This document shows positions 22,986 through 28,956 of a DNA stretch of 33,364 bases, one piece after another. The notes beneath the pieces are model-generated. The model did no database searches. It was not told the origin of the DNA and worked only from the letters and a program-made list of their open reading frames with translations. Position 1 is the first letter of the stretch, and each line of letters starts with the position of its first letter. A program made the translations under genes and the position numbers. The DNA comes from a virus: positions 1 through 33,364 of IMG/VR virus record IMGVR_UViG_3300046005_001106. One strand, written 5' to 3'.

Positions 22986-23129
22986 AACTTATTTATTTTT
23001 TCAATTTCTAATTTTTTCCAAGTTCCTTTTTTTAATCTACTGTCTAAAGTAGGTCTGCTGATTCCTAATTTTTCAGCTAGTTCTTTTTTTTCGTACTTCA
23101 AAAGAAGTAATTTAAGTTTTTGTTCCATG
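22982..23129 (-). pseudogene. HTH regulator gene interrupted by one base
   Basis: The frame MEQKLKLLL from the ATG at 23129 and the frame KYEKKELAEKLGISRPTLDS, ending at a TGA that overlaps the helicase ATG, join into a 48-residue helix-turn-helix protein if one T is removed from the T5 run (23104-23100). As written, the first frame stops after 18 residues. It may be an assembly or sequencing error, a true mutation, or slippage. The coupling ATGA with the next gene argues the gene was recently functional. Confidence 0.6.
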
Positions 23130-23162
23130 TGTAAAATTTTTTACGTTATTAAGGTTAAAAAT

Positions 23163-23199
23163 AGCGGACACTATATCCGCTTTGTTGAGTACAAATATA
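23163..23199 (-). promoter_or_regulatory. TATATTTG promoter with promoter-proximal hairpin
   Basis: TATATTTG (23199-23192) is followed within about 10 nt by AGCGGA (23181-23176) pairing with TCCGCT (23168-23163) over a 7-nt loop, then ATTTTT. It looks like an early terminator in the leader of the HTH/helicase-methyltransferase genes. Pairing of the RNA 5' end with the loop is only weak here (TACT with AGTG). Confidence 0.5.
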
Positions 23200-23204
23200 T
23201 AAAT

Positions 23205-23363
23205 TTATTTCAATAAGTATTTAATTTTTTTATTTTTTATTTCATCGGGTGTATTTTCAGCCACTTCAATAGCTTTCAATCTACTATCTTTTTGGATTTC
23301 GTAAGCTGTCGGTATTCTTTTACCTACTGCAACTATTGTTTTACGTTTGGATAATTTGCTCAT
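23205..23363 (-). CDS. Small basic protein, 52 residues
   Basis: The frame starts at an ATG at 23363 (MSKLSKRKTIVAVGKRIPTA), overlaps the upstream gene by 23 bp and stops just before the 23199 promoter. It is basic and mostly helical after residue 20 (SRLKAIEVAENTPDE). Tight packing supports it being real. I do not recognise it. Confidence 0.55.
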   Translation of the reverse strand: MSKLSKRKTIVAVGKRIPTAYEIQKDSRLKAIEVAENTPDEIKNKKIKYLLK

Positions 23364-23862
23364 ATTCTTTAAAATCTTCGTTAGTCCATTTTGTATAAAC
23401 TTTATCGTTTAAATAAGTTCTTTTTTTTCTTAAATTAGTTGCCACTTCTAAAATGTGAGGCTTTTTAATTATTGGCTTTATTTCATCTATTTTATTTTTA
23501 CTTATTGTTACAATGTTGGGTTTTGATAATCTTTTTACTTTTACTCTTGATGCGTTATAATCGTTTATTTCTTTGATTTTAGCTTCTAAAAATTCATTTG
23601 ATTTTTGAAGTAAAGACTTATCTTTATTTTGATAGCATTCTAAAATCAATTTAAAATAAATATCATCTTTATAACTATTGTAAGTTCTTAAAATATAAAA
23701 TACACTGCTCCTATCTTTTTTAATATTTTTAGCTATTTCTACAATACTCATATTTTCAATGTTTTCTTTTGTATAAATAGCTCTTAAATAAATAAACAAT
23801 TTATCACGTTTATTTGTTGTTATGTCTATGCCGTAAAATTCTTTTATTTCAAATGGTGTCAT
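23341..23862 (-). CDS. DnaA-domain-IV-like DNA-binding protein
   Basis: In this 173-residue protein, residues about 18-62 resemble the DNA-binding domain of DnaA: RDKLFIYLRAIYTKEN, then MSIVEIAKNIKKDRSSVFYI, where the last part parallels the DnaA signature GRDHTTV. The ATPase domain is absent. The rest is helical and basic. It could bind a phage origin or compete for DnaA boxes. Overlaps on both ends tie it to the early HTH genes. Confidence 0.6.
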   Translation of the reverse strand: MTPFEIKEFYGIDITTNKRDKLFIYLRAIYTKENIENMSIVEIAKNIKKDRSSVFYILRTYNSYKDDIYFKLILECYQNKDKSLLQKSNEFLEAKIKEINDYNASRVKVKRLSKPNIVTISKNKIDEIKPIIKKPHILEVATNLRKKRTYLNDKVYTKWTNEDFKEYEQIIQT

Positions 23863-24118
23863 CGTAATTCATTTTAGATTCGTAAATGTGGTAAGTTTCA
23901 ATAATTGTTTTCTCAATAATAGTAGTGTGCATTTTTCTTTGATATCCGTTACTATCCAAAATTAAATCCATTTGTTCTTTTGAGTAGTATGGGATTCGTG
24001 CCTTTCCTATATTTTGTTTATGCACCTCTTTTATACCTAACTTATTAATTATTTTGTTTATCGAACTTCTATGCTTTTGAGCTTTATTAGCTATAAATTC
24101 AACTGTATAAAATTCCAT
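23849..24118 (-). CDS. Small HTH (MerR-like) DNA-binding protein
   Basis: The 89-residue protein begins MEFYTVEFIANKAQKHRSS, a helix-turn-helix of the MerR/excisionase type, followed by NKIINKLGIK and the wing-like KARIPYYSKEQMDLIL. It is coupled to its neighbours (overlaps of 1 and 14 bp). A role as transcriptional regulator of the early region is likely. Excisionase is less likely because no integrase is found. Confidence 0.65.
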   Translation of the reverse strand: MEFYTVEFIANKAQKHRSSINKIINKLGIKEVHKQNIGKARIPYYSKEQMDLILDSNGYQRKMHTTIIEKTIIETYHIYESKMNYDDTI

Positions 24119-24489
24119 TATTCTAATTTTAAAATTTTCATTACTTCTTCGGGCCTTTTAGCATACTCTTTTAGTATTAAATCCATTTGATGATAATCTG
24201 TTAAAACTCTTTTGCTCATCGTTTCAAAAAGATTTTCCATACTTTTAAATATTTCATCTACTCTTTGCGTATCTACTTCATCCATCTTTTCAAACTCTTT
24301 ACGCTCTGCATTGATTAATATGTTAATACAAGGCCTTAAAACCTCTTTTAAACGCCCTTTGTAGTATTTACTATGCTTGAGTATTTCGTTGCAATGTAAA
24401 GCGTACTGATTAGCTAAAATGCTTTTCGCTAATGCTGTATTGAATATTACTTCTAAATATTCTTGTTGTGTCATTTCTTTAGTTTCCAT
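24118..24489 (-). CDS. Hypothetical helical protein, 123 residues
   Basis: I place the start at the ATG at 24489 (METKEMTQQEYLEVIF) rather than the in-frame TTG at 24510, because the former overlaps the preceding 21-residue frame by 11 bp, as is usual in this operon. The sequence is all-helical and rich in Lys/Glu. The stop overlaps the next ATG. It has no recognised family. Confidence 0.65.
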   Translation of the reverse strand: METKEMTQQEYLEVIFNTALAKSILANQYALHCNEILKHSKYYKGRLKEVLRPCINILINAERKEFEKMDEVDTQRVDEIFKSMENLFETMSKRVLTDYHQMDLILKEYAKRPEEVMKILKLE

Positions 24490-24544
24490 TTTGTTTTTTA
24501 ATATGTTCAAAAATTATTTTAGCTTTTCCTTGTTTTAATGTCAT
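24479..24544 (-). CDS. 21-residue frame in coupled operon
   Basis: The ATG at 24544 overlaps the stop of the upstream gene as ATGA and the frame ends inside the start of the next (MTLKQGKAKIIFEHIKKQNG). The coupling on both sides suggests translation, whether of a functional peptide or merely to carry ribosomes forward. Confidence 0.35.
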   Translation of the reverse strand: MTLKQGKAKIIFEHIKKQNGN

Positions 24545-24750
24545 AGTTTATTTACATATTTGAATTGCCAAAAATATTTATTAAAATCAGCTAATAAACT
24601 TAAATTACTAACAAGTTCAAAGCCATACTTATCTATTAAATATTTAGCAAATTGTTCTGATTTAATTTTAAAAAGTTCATCACTCATTTGAATATTATCA
24701 ATTAAATATATTCTTTTGATAATGTATTCTTTTTGTTCAATTGGTGTCAT
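24541..24750 (-). CDS. Hypothetical protein, 69 residues
   Basis: It starts MTPIEQKEYIIKRIYLIDNI and has a helical, hydrophobic-patterned body (FKIKSEQFAKYLIDKYGFEL). It is coupled upstream (ATGA) to a 41-residue gene and downstream to the 21-residue frame. It is unrecognised. Confidence 0.6.
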   Translation of the reverse strand: MTPIEQKEYIIKRIYLIDNIQMSDELFKIKSEQFAKYLIDKYGFELVSNLSLLADFNKYFWQFKYVNKL

Positions 24751-24872
24751 AATTTTAAACTATTTTTCATTTCTTCAAAAAACTGATCCAATAATAATAT
24801 TTCATTTGATGTTAAGTCTGTAAGCGGTTTATTATTCACAAACCAAACTTCGTTTATTAGTTTAATTTCCAT
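24747..24872 (-). CDS. 41-residue acidic protein
   Basis: It starts MEIKLINEVWFVNNKPLTD and contains LTSNEILLLDQFFEEM, a small strand-plus-helix pattern. Its TGA overlaps the next ATG, and its ATG lies 11 bp inside the upstream gene. No family is known. Confidence 0.5.
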   Translation of the reverse strand: MEIKLINEVWFVNNKPLTDLTSNEILLLDQFFEEMKNSLKL

Positions 24873-25011
24873 ATACTTTAATTGTTTTTTTGTCTTTATA
24901 AATTTGTGTTTCAATTATTAAATTAGTGTTTGTTTTTTCGATAATAACTTTTTTAGGTGTTCTAAAAATTTGTTTAAATCTATCTAAGTAAGTTAATTTT
25001 ATTATTTTCAT
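24862..25011 (-). CDS. 49-residue basic protein
   Basis: It starts MKIIKLTYLDRFKQIFRTPK. It is basic with short beta stretches (VIIEKTNTNLIIETQIY). The start overlaps the upstream TGA as ATGA. No family is known. Confidence 0.5.
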   Translation of the reverse strand: MKIIKLTYLDRFKQIFRTPKKVIIEKTNTNLIIETQIYKDKKTIKVYGN

Positions 25012-25163
25012 ATTATTTCTTTTATTTCTCTTATTTTTACAAATGGGTTATTATGTCTAAATCTTGCAAATGCTTCATCAAAAGACGCCGCTTCTATTAT
25101 CTTTTCGCAATCTATACAATCATCGTTTTTATGGCGCCAGTAATATATTTTAAATTTTTTCAT
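25008..25163 (-). CDS. 51-residue protein
   Basis: It starts MKKFKIYYWRHKNDDCIDCE, followed by ASFDEAFARFRHNNPFVKI. The pattern of a strand, a short loop, then a helix containing D.A...FR recalls small host-interaction or DUF-type proteins of phages. It overlaps neighbours by 14 and 4 bp. The function is unknown. Confidence 0.55.
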   Translation of the reverse strand: MKKFKIYYWRHKNDDCIDCEKIIEAASFDEAFARFRHNNPFVKIREIKEII

Positions 25164-25368
25164 CATTAAATAAATTATCTACGTTTTCAATAGTTGTTGG
25201 TTCTCCTGTTGTTTCTTGCATTAAAAAGATAACGCTTTCAAATCTTAAGTTAGTCCAAGCGACTTCACTTTTCAATTCGCATATTAGTTTTTTAGCTGTA
25301 AAACTGTAAGGGCAAGATTTTAGTTTAGATCTGTTTTCCTTATTTAATTTTTTCCAAAGTGTTCTCAT
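25150..25368 (-). CDS. MRTLW-type paralogue B
   Basis: This 72-residue protein starts MRTLWKKLNKENRSKLK. It shares the opening MRTLW(x)(x)L(x)(x)EN, a Tyr/Ser stretch, a W.NL segment and the same length with the gene immediately upstream, so the two are tandem duplicates. The helical, charged sequence has no catalytic motif. Confidence 0.65.
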   Translation of the reverse strand: MRTLWKKLNKENRSKLKSCPYSFTAKKLICELKSEVAWTNLRFESVIFLMQETTGEPTTIENVDNLFNDEKI

Positions 25369-25374
25369 AATTGT

Positions 25375-25593
25375 TTAATTTCTAAAAAGTTCGTCTAAAA
25401 TTGTAATAAAATCTTTATCATACTTGGTTAAGTCATGAACTAAATGATGTGCGTCAGACACGCTTAAATTATGCCAGCCATAAGTATTTTTAAGGTTTGA
25501 AACAATACTACTATACAAAGTAGGATATTCTTTTTGATTCTCTAATAAAATTAATTGATTTTCTTCTGATAATCGTTCCCAAAGTGTTCTCAT
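25375..25593 (-). CDS. MRTLW-type paralogue A
   Basis: This 72-residue protein starts MRTLWERLSEENQLILL and contains GWHNLSVSDAHHLVHDL. It is a paralogue of the downstream gene, separated from it by 6 bp. Such duplicates in early phage regions often diverge in host-takeover roles, but no function can be read here. Confidence 0.65.
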   Translation of the reverse strand: MRTLWERLSEENQLILLENQKEYPTLYSSIVSNLKNTYGWHNLSVSDAHHLVHDLTKYDKDFITILDELFRN

Positions 25594-25595
25594 AA

Positions 25596-25712
25596 TTATT
25601 TTTTAGTTTTAAAGATTAATATTCCGCATACAATTAATGCGCCTGTCATTACAATAAAATTATCGGTACTCATTCCGATAGTTGCAACTGATAAAAAGAT
25701 AATTGTTTTCAT
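25596..25712 (-). CDS. 38-residue membrane peptide
   Basis: The first frame leftward from the divergent promoter region starts MKTIIFLSVATIGMSTDN and contains the helix FIVMTGALIVCGILIF, ending in KTKK. One or two membrane passes are likely. TACATTTG lies 22 nt before its ATG. Confidence 0.5.
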   Translation of the reverse strand: MKTIIFLSVATIGMSTDNFIVMTGALIVCGILIFKTKK

Positions 25713-25733
25713 GTTTTAAATATTTTGATAGGG

Positions 25734-25741
25734 CAAATGTA
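25734..25741 (-). promoter_or_regulatory. Leftward early promoter (TACATTTG)
   Basis: TACATTTG on the minus strand, 22 nt before the 25712 ATG. It stands back to back with the rightward TATATTTG at 25799, and together they split the genome into leftward and rightward early units. No clear -33 element is visible. Confidence 0.6.
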
Positions 25742-25798
25742 AAACGAAAAAAGTTATAAAAAAAATTATTTTATATTTTTTTATTTAAAATATTTGTA

Positions 25799-25806
25799 TA
25801 TATTTG
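25799..25806 (+). promoter_or_regulatory. Rightward early promoter (TATATTTG)
   Basis: TATATTTG, followed by CATAA, lies 20 nt before the ATG at 25827. The 58-bp stretch between the two -7 elements is nearly pure A/T and contains no clear repressor operator, though one could hide there. Confidence 0.6.
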
Positions 25807-25826
25807 CATAAATAAAATTATAAGAT

Positions 25827-26072
25827 ATGAAACAAACAGCAGTAGAATGGTATGAAATAGAAATTAATTTATTAATTGAAAAATATGAAGCAAAAGAAAT
25901 TTCACAAAGAGATTTTATAACAATGAAACACAATCTTTTTTATAAAGCCAAAGAAATAGAAAAGAAACAACTTATTGATTTTGCTTGTAAAGTTTATAAT
26001 AAAAATTATACAAATGATAAATCTTTTAAAGATGTATCCGAACAATATTACAATGAAACATTTAACAAATAA
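25827..26072 (+). CDS. Hypothetical protein MKQTAVEWYE
   Basis: This 81-residue helical protein starts MKQTAVEWYEIEINLLIEKY. The opening 'MKQTAVEW' is one I know from many small proteins of Flavobacteriaceae phages, none with a known role. It is the first gene of the rightward block and ends 4 bp before the HTH gene. Confidence 0.7.
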   Translation: MKQTAVEWYEIEINLLIEKYEAKEISQRDFITMKHNLFYKAKEIEKKQLIDFACKVYNKNYTNDKSFKDVSEQYYNETFNK

Positions 26073-26076
26073 CATT

Positions 26077-26283
26077 ATGAACATACTACAAAAATTGATT
26101 TCGGAAACCGCAAAGAATAATAACACCTTTGCTAAAATGGTAGGAGTAACGCCTTCAAAATTAGCGTTACAGATTAAAAGTAAAAATCCAATGGCACCGG
26201 CTATTACATACGCTAAATTATTAAAAGTAAAATTAGAGTTTGAAGAAAATGGCTGTAAAGTTGAATTAGATTATAGTAAATAG
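26077..26283 (+). CDS. Small HTH protein, Cro-like candidate
   Basis: I start this at the ATG at 26077 (MNILQKLISETAKNNNTF), 4 bp after the upstream stop, not at the earlier in-frame codon inside that gene. Residues about 18-45 (FAKMVGVTPSKLALQIKSKN) fit an XRE-like helix-turn-helix, followed by a strand-rich tail (LEFEENGCKVELDY). At 68 residues it resembles Cro-size regulators. It could bind the divergent promoter region just upstream. Confidence 0.6.
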   Translation: MNILQKLISETAKNNNTFAKMVGVTPSKLALQIKSKNPMAPAITYAKLLKVKLEFEENGCKVELDYSK

Positions 26284-26348
26284 TAACGTTGAGCAACTAC
26301 ACGTATGTTGCCGAAAATACAAGACCAACTTTAAATTAAACACTAAAA

Positions 26349-26714
26349 ATGGAAAGTACAAAACCAACATCGAATGAAGCCGAATGTGGCAATAAGTCAA
26401 AACCACTGTTACAAGATGTTTTAGATTTTGAAATTGAGGAAGTTTTTAACAGAACAATGTTGATTCGAGAAAAACCGCCTAAACAAGATGGAATAGGTGC
26501 GTTCCCTGGAAATTATGATGCTAAACATTGGGAGTGTTTAAAGGTTACAAGAAAGAAAGATAATTTACTATTAGTTAAAGAACTTACAATTACCGATAAA
26601 GGTTCTATTTTGTATTTTAAATTTAGATTTATTGAAAAAAATAAAAAATGTTTTATAGGAACTGTTTTGGGAGAATATGAAATTAACGAAGTAGTTGTGA
26701 AAAATATCTTGTAA
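26349..26714 (+). CDS. Hypothetical protein, 121 residues
   Basis: It starts MESTKPTSNEAECGNKSKPL and contains NRTMLIREKPPKQDGIGAFP, then a beta-rich half (SILYFKFRFIEKNKKCFIGT). It has no membrane helix or known motif. It is flanked by intergenic pieces that both begin TAACGTT right at the preceding stop, unlike the tight packing elsewhere. Confidence 0.65.
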   Translation: MESTKPTSNEAECGNKSKPLLQDVLDFEIEEVFNRTMLIREKPPKQDGIGAFPGNYDAKHWECLKVTRKKDNLLLVKELTITDKGSILYFKFRFIEKNKKCFIGTVLGEYEINEVVVKNIL

Positions 26715-26768
26715 CGTTCTCCAGCTTGTTGCAGTTGCAAAGATTATTAACTAAACATTACAAAAATT

Positions 26769-27008
26769 ATGGATACTAAACAATTTTTAAAAGAAAAAGG
26801 AATAAGTAATAACGACTTTATGGATAGTGGAGTTGCCGATTTAATAGAAACATTGCTGACAGAATACCAATCCTTGCAATTGCAACAAACTGGTGTTATA
26901 AAATTGTTGCCCGAATCTGACGAAATTAGAATGAAGGCACGAGAGCTTGACGAAAAAGACTTTGACAAATGGTGGTGGGAAACTATTTATAAGGGCAATG
27001 TTTTATAA
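26769..27008 (+). CDS. Hypothetical protein, 79 residues
   Basis: It starts MDTKQFLKEKGISNNDFMDS, a small acidic helical protein with a C-terminal aromatic patch (FDKWWWETIY). I associate the opening with small Flavobacterium mobile-element proteins of unknown role. It ends directly at the GC-rich hairpin element. Confidence 0.65.
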   Translation: MDTKQFLKEKGISNNDFMDSGVADLIETLLTEYQSLQLQQTGVIKLLPESDEIRMKARELDEKDFDKWWWETIYKGNVL

Positions 27009-27107
27009 TAGGCGGGCGCTTGACGAAGTCGCTTGAGATTTTTTCAAGCGTCGAGTTGAGCGAAGTGCCCGCCTATTGAGCGAGATGCCTTCGGGCATTT
27101 TGCTCAA
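27007..27107. repeat. GC-rich double-hairpin element
   Basis: AATAGGCGGGC (27007-27017) pairs with GCCCGCCTATT (27067-27077), enclosing a second stem CGCTTGA/TCAAGCG around a T-rich loop. The next hairpin is TTGAGC (27076-27081) ATGCC TTCG GGCAT and GCTCAA (27102-27107) with a TTCG loop. The composition is far more GC-rich than the rest of the genome. It may be a host-derived palindromic repeat, a bidirectional terminator or a structured RNA. Confidence 0.7.
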
Positions 27108-27142
27108 CTTGTCGCTAACCTCAATAAAAGTATTACTTATCT

Positions 27143-27331
27143 ATGTCAAAGCCTATTAAATATACAAAAAGTAAAGTAATTAAGCTAACAGAAGTTCAAT
27201 ATAATACTTTAAAAAAGTTAGAAAATTATAATGTAAGAGTTTGCGACTTTGTAAGAGATGCAATTGCAGAAAAATTAGAGCGTGAAAAACATGAAATTTT
27301 GAAACCAAAGGCAGAGTATTGCCCTTTTTAA
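27143..27331 (+). CDS. Ribbon-helix-helix-like protein
   Basis: This 62-residue protein (MSKPIKYTKSKVIKLTEVQY) has a short strand (SKVIKLTE), helix (QYNTLKKLENYN) and second helix (VCDFVRDAIAEKLEREK), the order of ribbon-helix-helix DNA-binding proteins. The second-helix start (N-V-R-V-C-D-F-V) fits the RHH turn. It is likely a local repressor, but no operator was identified. Confidence 0.55.
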   Translation: MSKPIKYTKSKVIKLTEVQYNTLKKLENYNVRVCDFVRDAIAEKLEREKHEILKPKAEYCPF

Positions 27332-27345
27332 AAATAAAAATTAAG

Positions 27346-27561
27346 ATGGAACCAAAATTAAAAGCAAAAGAGTTAGTAGACAATTTTAGATTAAATGTTT
27401 TAGATTATGAAGGTTGTGGAATAAACGAACATAAAGCAAAACAATGCGCATTAATAGCAGTTGATGAAATATTAAAATACATAGGAGAAGATGATTTTAT
27501 ATATCCAAGCCCGCAATTTGAATATTGGCAAGAAGTTAAAAACGAAATCAAAAAATTATAA
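27346..27561 (+). CDS. MEPKLKA-type paralogue A
   Basis: This 71-residue protein starts at the ATG at 27346 (MEPKLKAKELVDNFRL), not the earlier in-frame codon, because its tandem paralogue begins the same way. It contains AKQCALIAVDEILKYIG and ends EYWQEVKNEIKKL. This family is common in Flavobacteriaceae phages and prophages; its function is unknown. Confidence 0.7.
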   Translation: MEPKLKAKELVDNFRLNVLDYEGCGINEHKAKQCALIAVDEILKYIGEDDFIYPSPQFEYWQEVKNEIKKL

Positions 27562-27564
27562 ATT

Positions 27565-27792
27565 ATGGAACCAAAATTAAAAGCAATTGAACTTATAGAT
27601 AAGTTTGAAGATTTTGTAGACTATCAAGAAGATGATTGTTTTACACAAAGAGAAAAAATATTAATTAATGCCAAACGATGCGCATTAATAGCAGTTGATG
27701 AAATACAAGATTTTATGATTGATTCTGATGATTTTAATATTTATTGGGTAAATTATTGGCGAGAAGTAAAACAAGAAATTGAAATATTATGA
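27565..27792 (+). CDS. MEPKLKA-type paralogue B
   Basis: This 75-residue protein (MEPKLKAIELIDKFEDFVDY) has the same core as the upstream gene, AKRCALIAVDEIQDFM and YWREVKQEIEIL. The two are 3 bp apart and clearly arose by duplication. The stop overlaps the next ATG (ATGA). Confidence 0.7.
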   Translation: MEPKLKAIELIDKFEDFVDYQEDDCFTQREKILINAKRCALIAVDEIQDFMIDSDDFNIYWVNYWREVKQEIEIL

Positions 27793-27872
27793 TAGAAATT
27801 ATATTTTGGAGTTGCATTATGATTTTTGTGCAATTTATTTTTTACAAATGGTTAACTTATAAAAAAAAATAA
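27789..27872 (+). CDS. 27-residue membrane peptide
   Basis: The frame is coupled to the preceding gene as ATGA. It has one hydrophobic helix (IIFWSCIMIFVQFIFYKW) and a Lys-rich end. It may be a translated membrane micropeptide. The evidence is coupling and composition only. Confidence 0.4.
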   Translation: MIEIIFWSCIMIFVQFIFYKWLTYKKK

Positions 27873-27873
27873 C

Positions 27874-27981
27874 ATGAAAGAATTATTAAAAAAACTTTTA
27901 GAGATAGAGAAAATTGTAATTAAATTAAAAGAAGAAAATGCAAAATTAAAGTATGAAAATGAAATTTTAAAAAACAAATAA
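27874..27981 (+). CDS. 35-residue coiled-coil peptide
   Basis: The frame starts 1 nt after the previous stop: MKELLKKLLEIEKIVIKLKE and then ENAKLKYENEIL. Leu/Ile at heptad positions make it a near-ideal short leucine zipper. It could pair with a larger partner. The function is unknown. Confidence 0.45.
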   Translation: MKELLKKLLEIEKIVIKLKEENAKLKYENEILKNK

Positions 27982-27982
27982 C

Positions 27983-28120
27983 ATGGGAATATTGATAATT
28001 TTAGGTATAGTGTTCGTTTTAATATTAGCACACCAATCAGATGAATCAGGTTATAGAGAAAAATGCATTGATGATAAAGTAAGATTTGAAGCAATGTATA
28101 AAGACAAAATTCATGTTTAA
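27983..28120 (+). CDS. 45-residue single-pass membrane protein
   Basis: It starts MGILIILGIVFVLILAH, a membrane helix, followed by a polar tail (QSDESGYREKCIDDKVRFE). It begins 1 nt after the zipper peptide stop. The family is unknown. Confidence 0.5.
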   Translation: MGILIILGIVFVLILAHQSDESGYREKCIDDKVRFEAMYKDKIHV

Positions 28121-28177
28121 AAAATAGGTAAAAATAAAATAATAATTACATTTAATGAAAACAAAAAATGACTAATT

Positions 28178-28387
28178 ATGGATAAAACAATTATTATAAA
28201 ATCCTTGCAATGTTATATAACAAGGAAAACGCAAAAAATAAATCGAATTAATAGAATTATTTTAAATGACCCGAGTTGCGAAAATTTACAGAATTTAAAA
28301 AGAGGATTAAGGCATAATAGAGCATTGATAAAAAGAGCTGAACAGCAAATCTTATTCTTTGAAAATTTTGTTTTTAATAAACTATAA
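28178..28387 (+). CDS. Basic helical protein, 69 residues
   Basis: It starts MDKTIIIKSLQCYITRKTQK. It is basic and mostly helical (NLQNLKRGLRHNRALIKRAE), possibly nucleic-acid-binding. It is the last gene of the rightward block, and its stop overlaps the stop of the convergent spanin-like gene by 6 bp, so the two units end face to face with no terminator between. Confidence 0.6.
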   Translation: MDKTIIIKSLQCYITRKTQKINRINRIILNDPSCENLQNLKRGLRHNRALIKRAEQQILFFENFVFNKL

Positions 28388-28951
28388 AGCACTACCCACA
28401 ACTAAACCAAACACCACAGCGAAAGGCACAGCGTATTTAAGTGATTTACTTATGCGCTGTTGCTTTTTTATATAGCGTTCCTGTTCCTTTGCAAGTTCAA
28501 TTAAATTTTTCTCTTTTACTTCAAATTGTCCTATAATACTATCTTTAAAAATGCCGGCAGTTTTTTCATTTCCTAACATTTCAGTAGTAACAACATACAT
28601 ACTATCCACATAGTCGCAATCAACTAAGCGCAAAGCAATTTGTAAACTATCTTTATATTTTAAAACAACTTTTGGATTTACTCGTTTTAAGGCGTTATTT
28701 TTATTTTTGTATAGTCTTTGTAGTTCAATTGATTTCTTTTGATTTTGAATATCTAAAAACGCTATTGTGTCCCTATATTTAGCAATTACTTCTTTATCTA
28801 TGGAATCATTTTTTACTTTTACTTCTTTATAGACTAATTTAGGTGCATGACTTTCGCAACCTCTAAAAAGCATAAATACTAAAAGTACCACAAAAGCGAC
28901 AAACCAAATGTTTAATTGCTTAATAAAATTGTATAGGTTAATTTGTTTCAT
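28382..28951 (-). CDS. Spanin-like membrane/coiled-coil protein
   Basis: This 189-residue protein has an N-terminal membrane helix (LNIWFVAFVVLLVFMLF), a long periplasmic-type helical middle (about 40-160, with KKSIELQRLYKNKNNAL) and a second hydrophobic segment at the end (AVPFAVVFGLVVGSAL). It lies last in the lysis block after endolysin and phosphoesterase. This fits an Rz-like or unimolecular spanin that disrupts the outer membrane at the end of lysis. A membrane-anchored structural protein is the alternative. Confidence 0.55.
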   Translation of the reverse strand: MKQINLYNFIKQLNIWFVAFVVLLVFMLFRGCESHAPKLVYKEVKVKNDSIDKEVIAKYRDTIAFLDIQNQKKSIELQRLYKNKNNALKRVNPKVVLKYKDSLQIALRLVDCDYVDSMYVVTTEMLGNEKTAGIFKDSIIGQFEVKEKNLIELAKEQERYIKKQQRISKSLKYAVPFAVVFGLVVGSAL

Positions 28952-28956
28952 TTTTT

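Noticed and set aside
24490-24510. Upstream TTG start for the 24118-24489 gene
   Set aside because: The ATG at 24489 fits the overlap style of the operon, and the TTG would sit deep in the preceding frame.
25742-25798. Replication origin in the A/T-rich divergent region
   Set aside because: No iterons, DnaA-box-like repeats or clear hairpins could be seen. AT-richness alone is not evidence here.
25975-26076. Longer version of the HTH gene starting at 25975
   Set aside because: That start lies within the preceding gene in another frame. The ATG at 26077 is 4 bp after its stop and begins the HTH-like protein.
26284-27142. Integron-like cassette spacing (genes separated by inverted-repeat elements with TAACGTT edges)
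   Set aside because: The gaps lack the paired R and L core boxes of attC sites and no integron integrase is present. Reported only as possible host-derived intergenic repeats.
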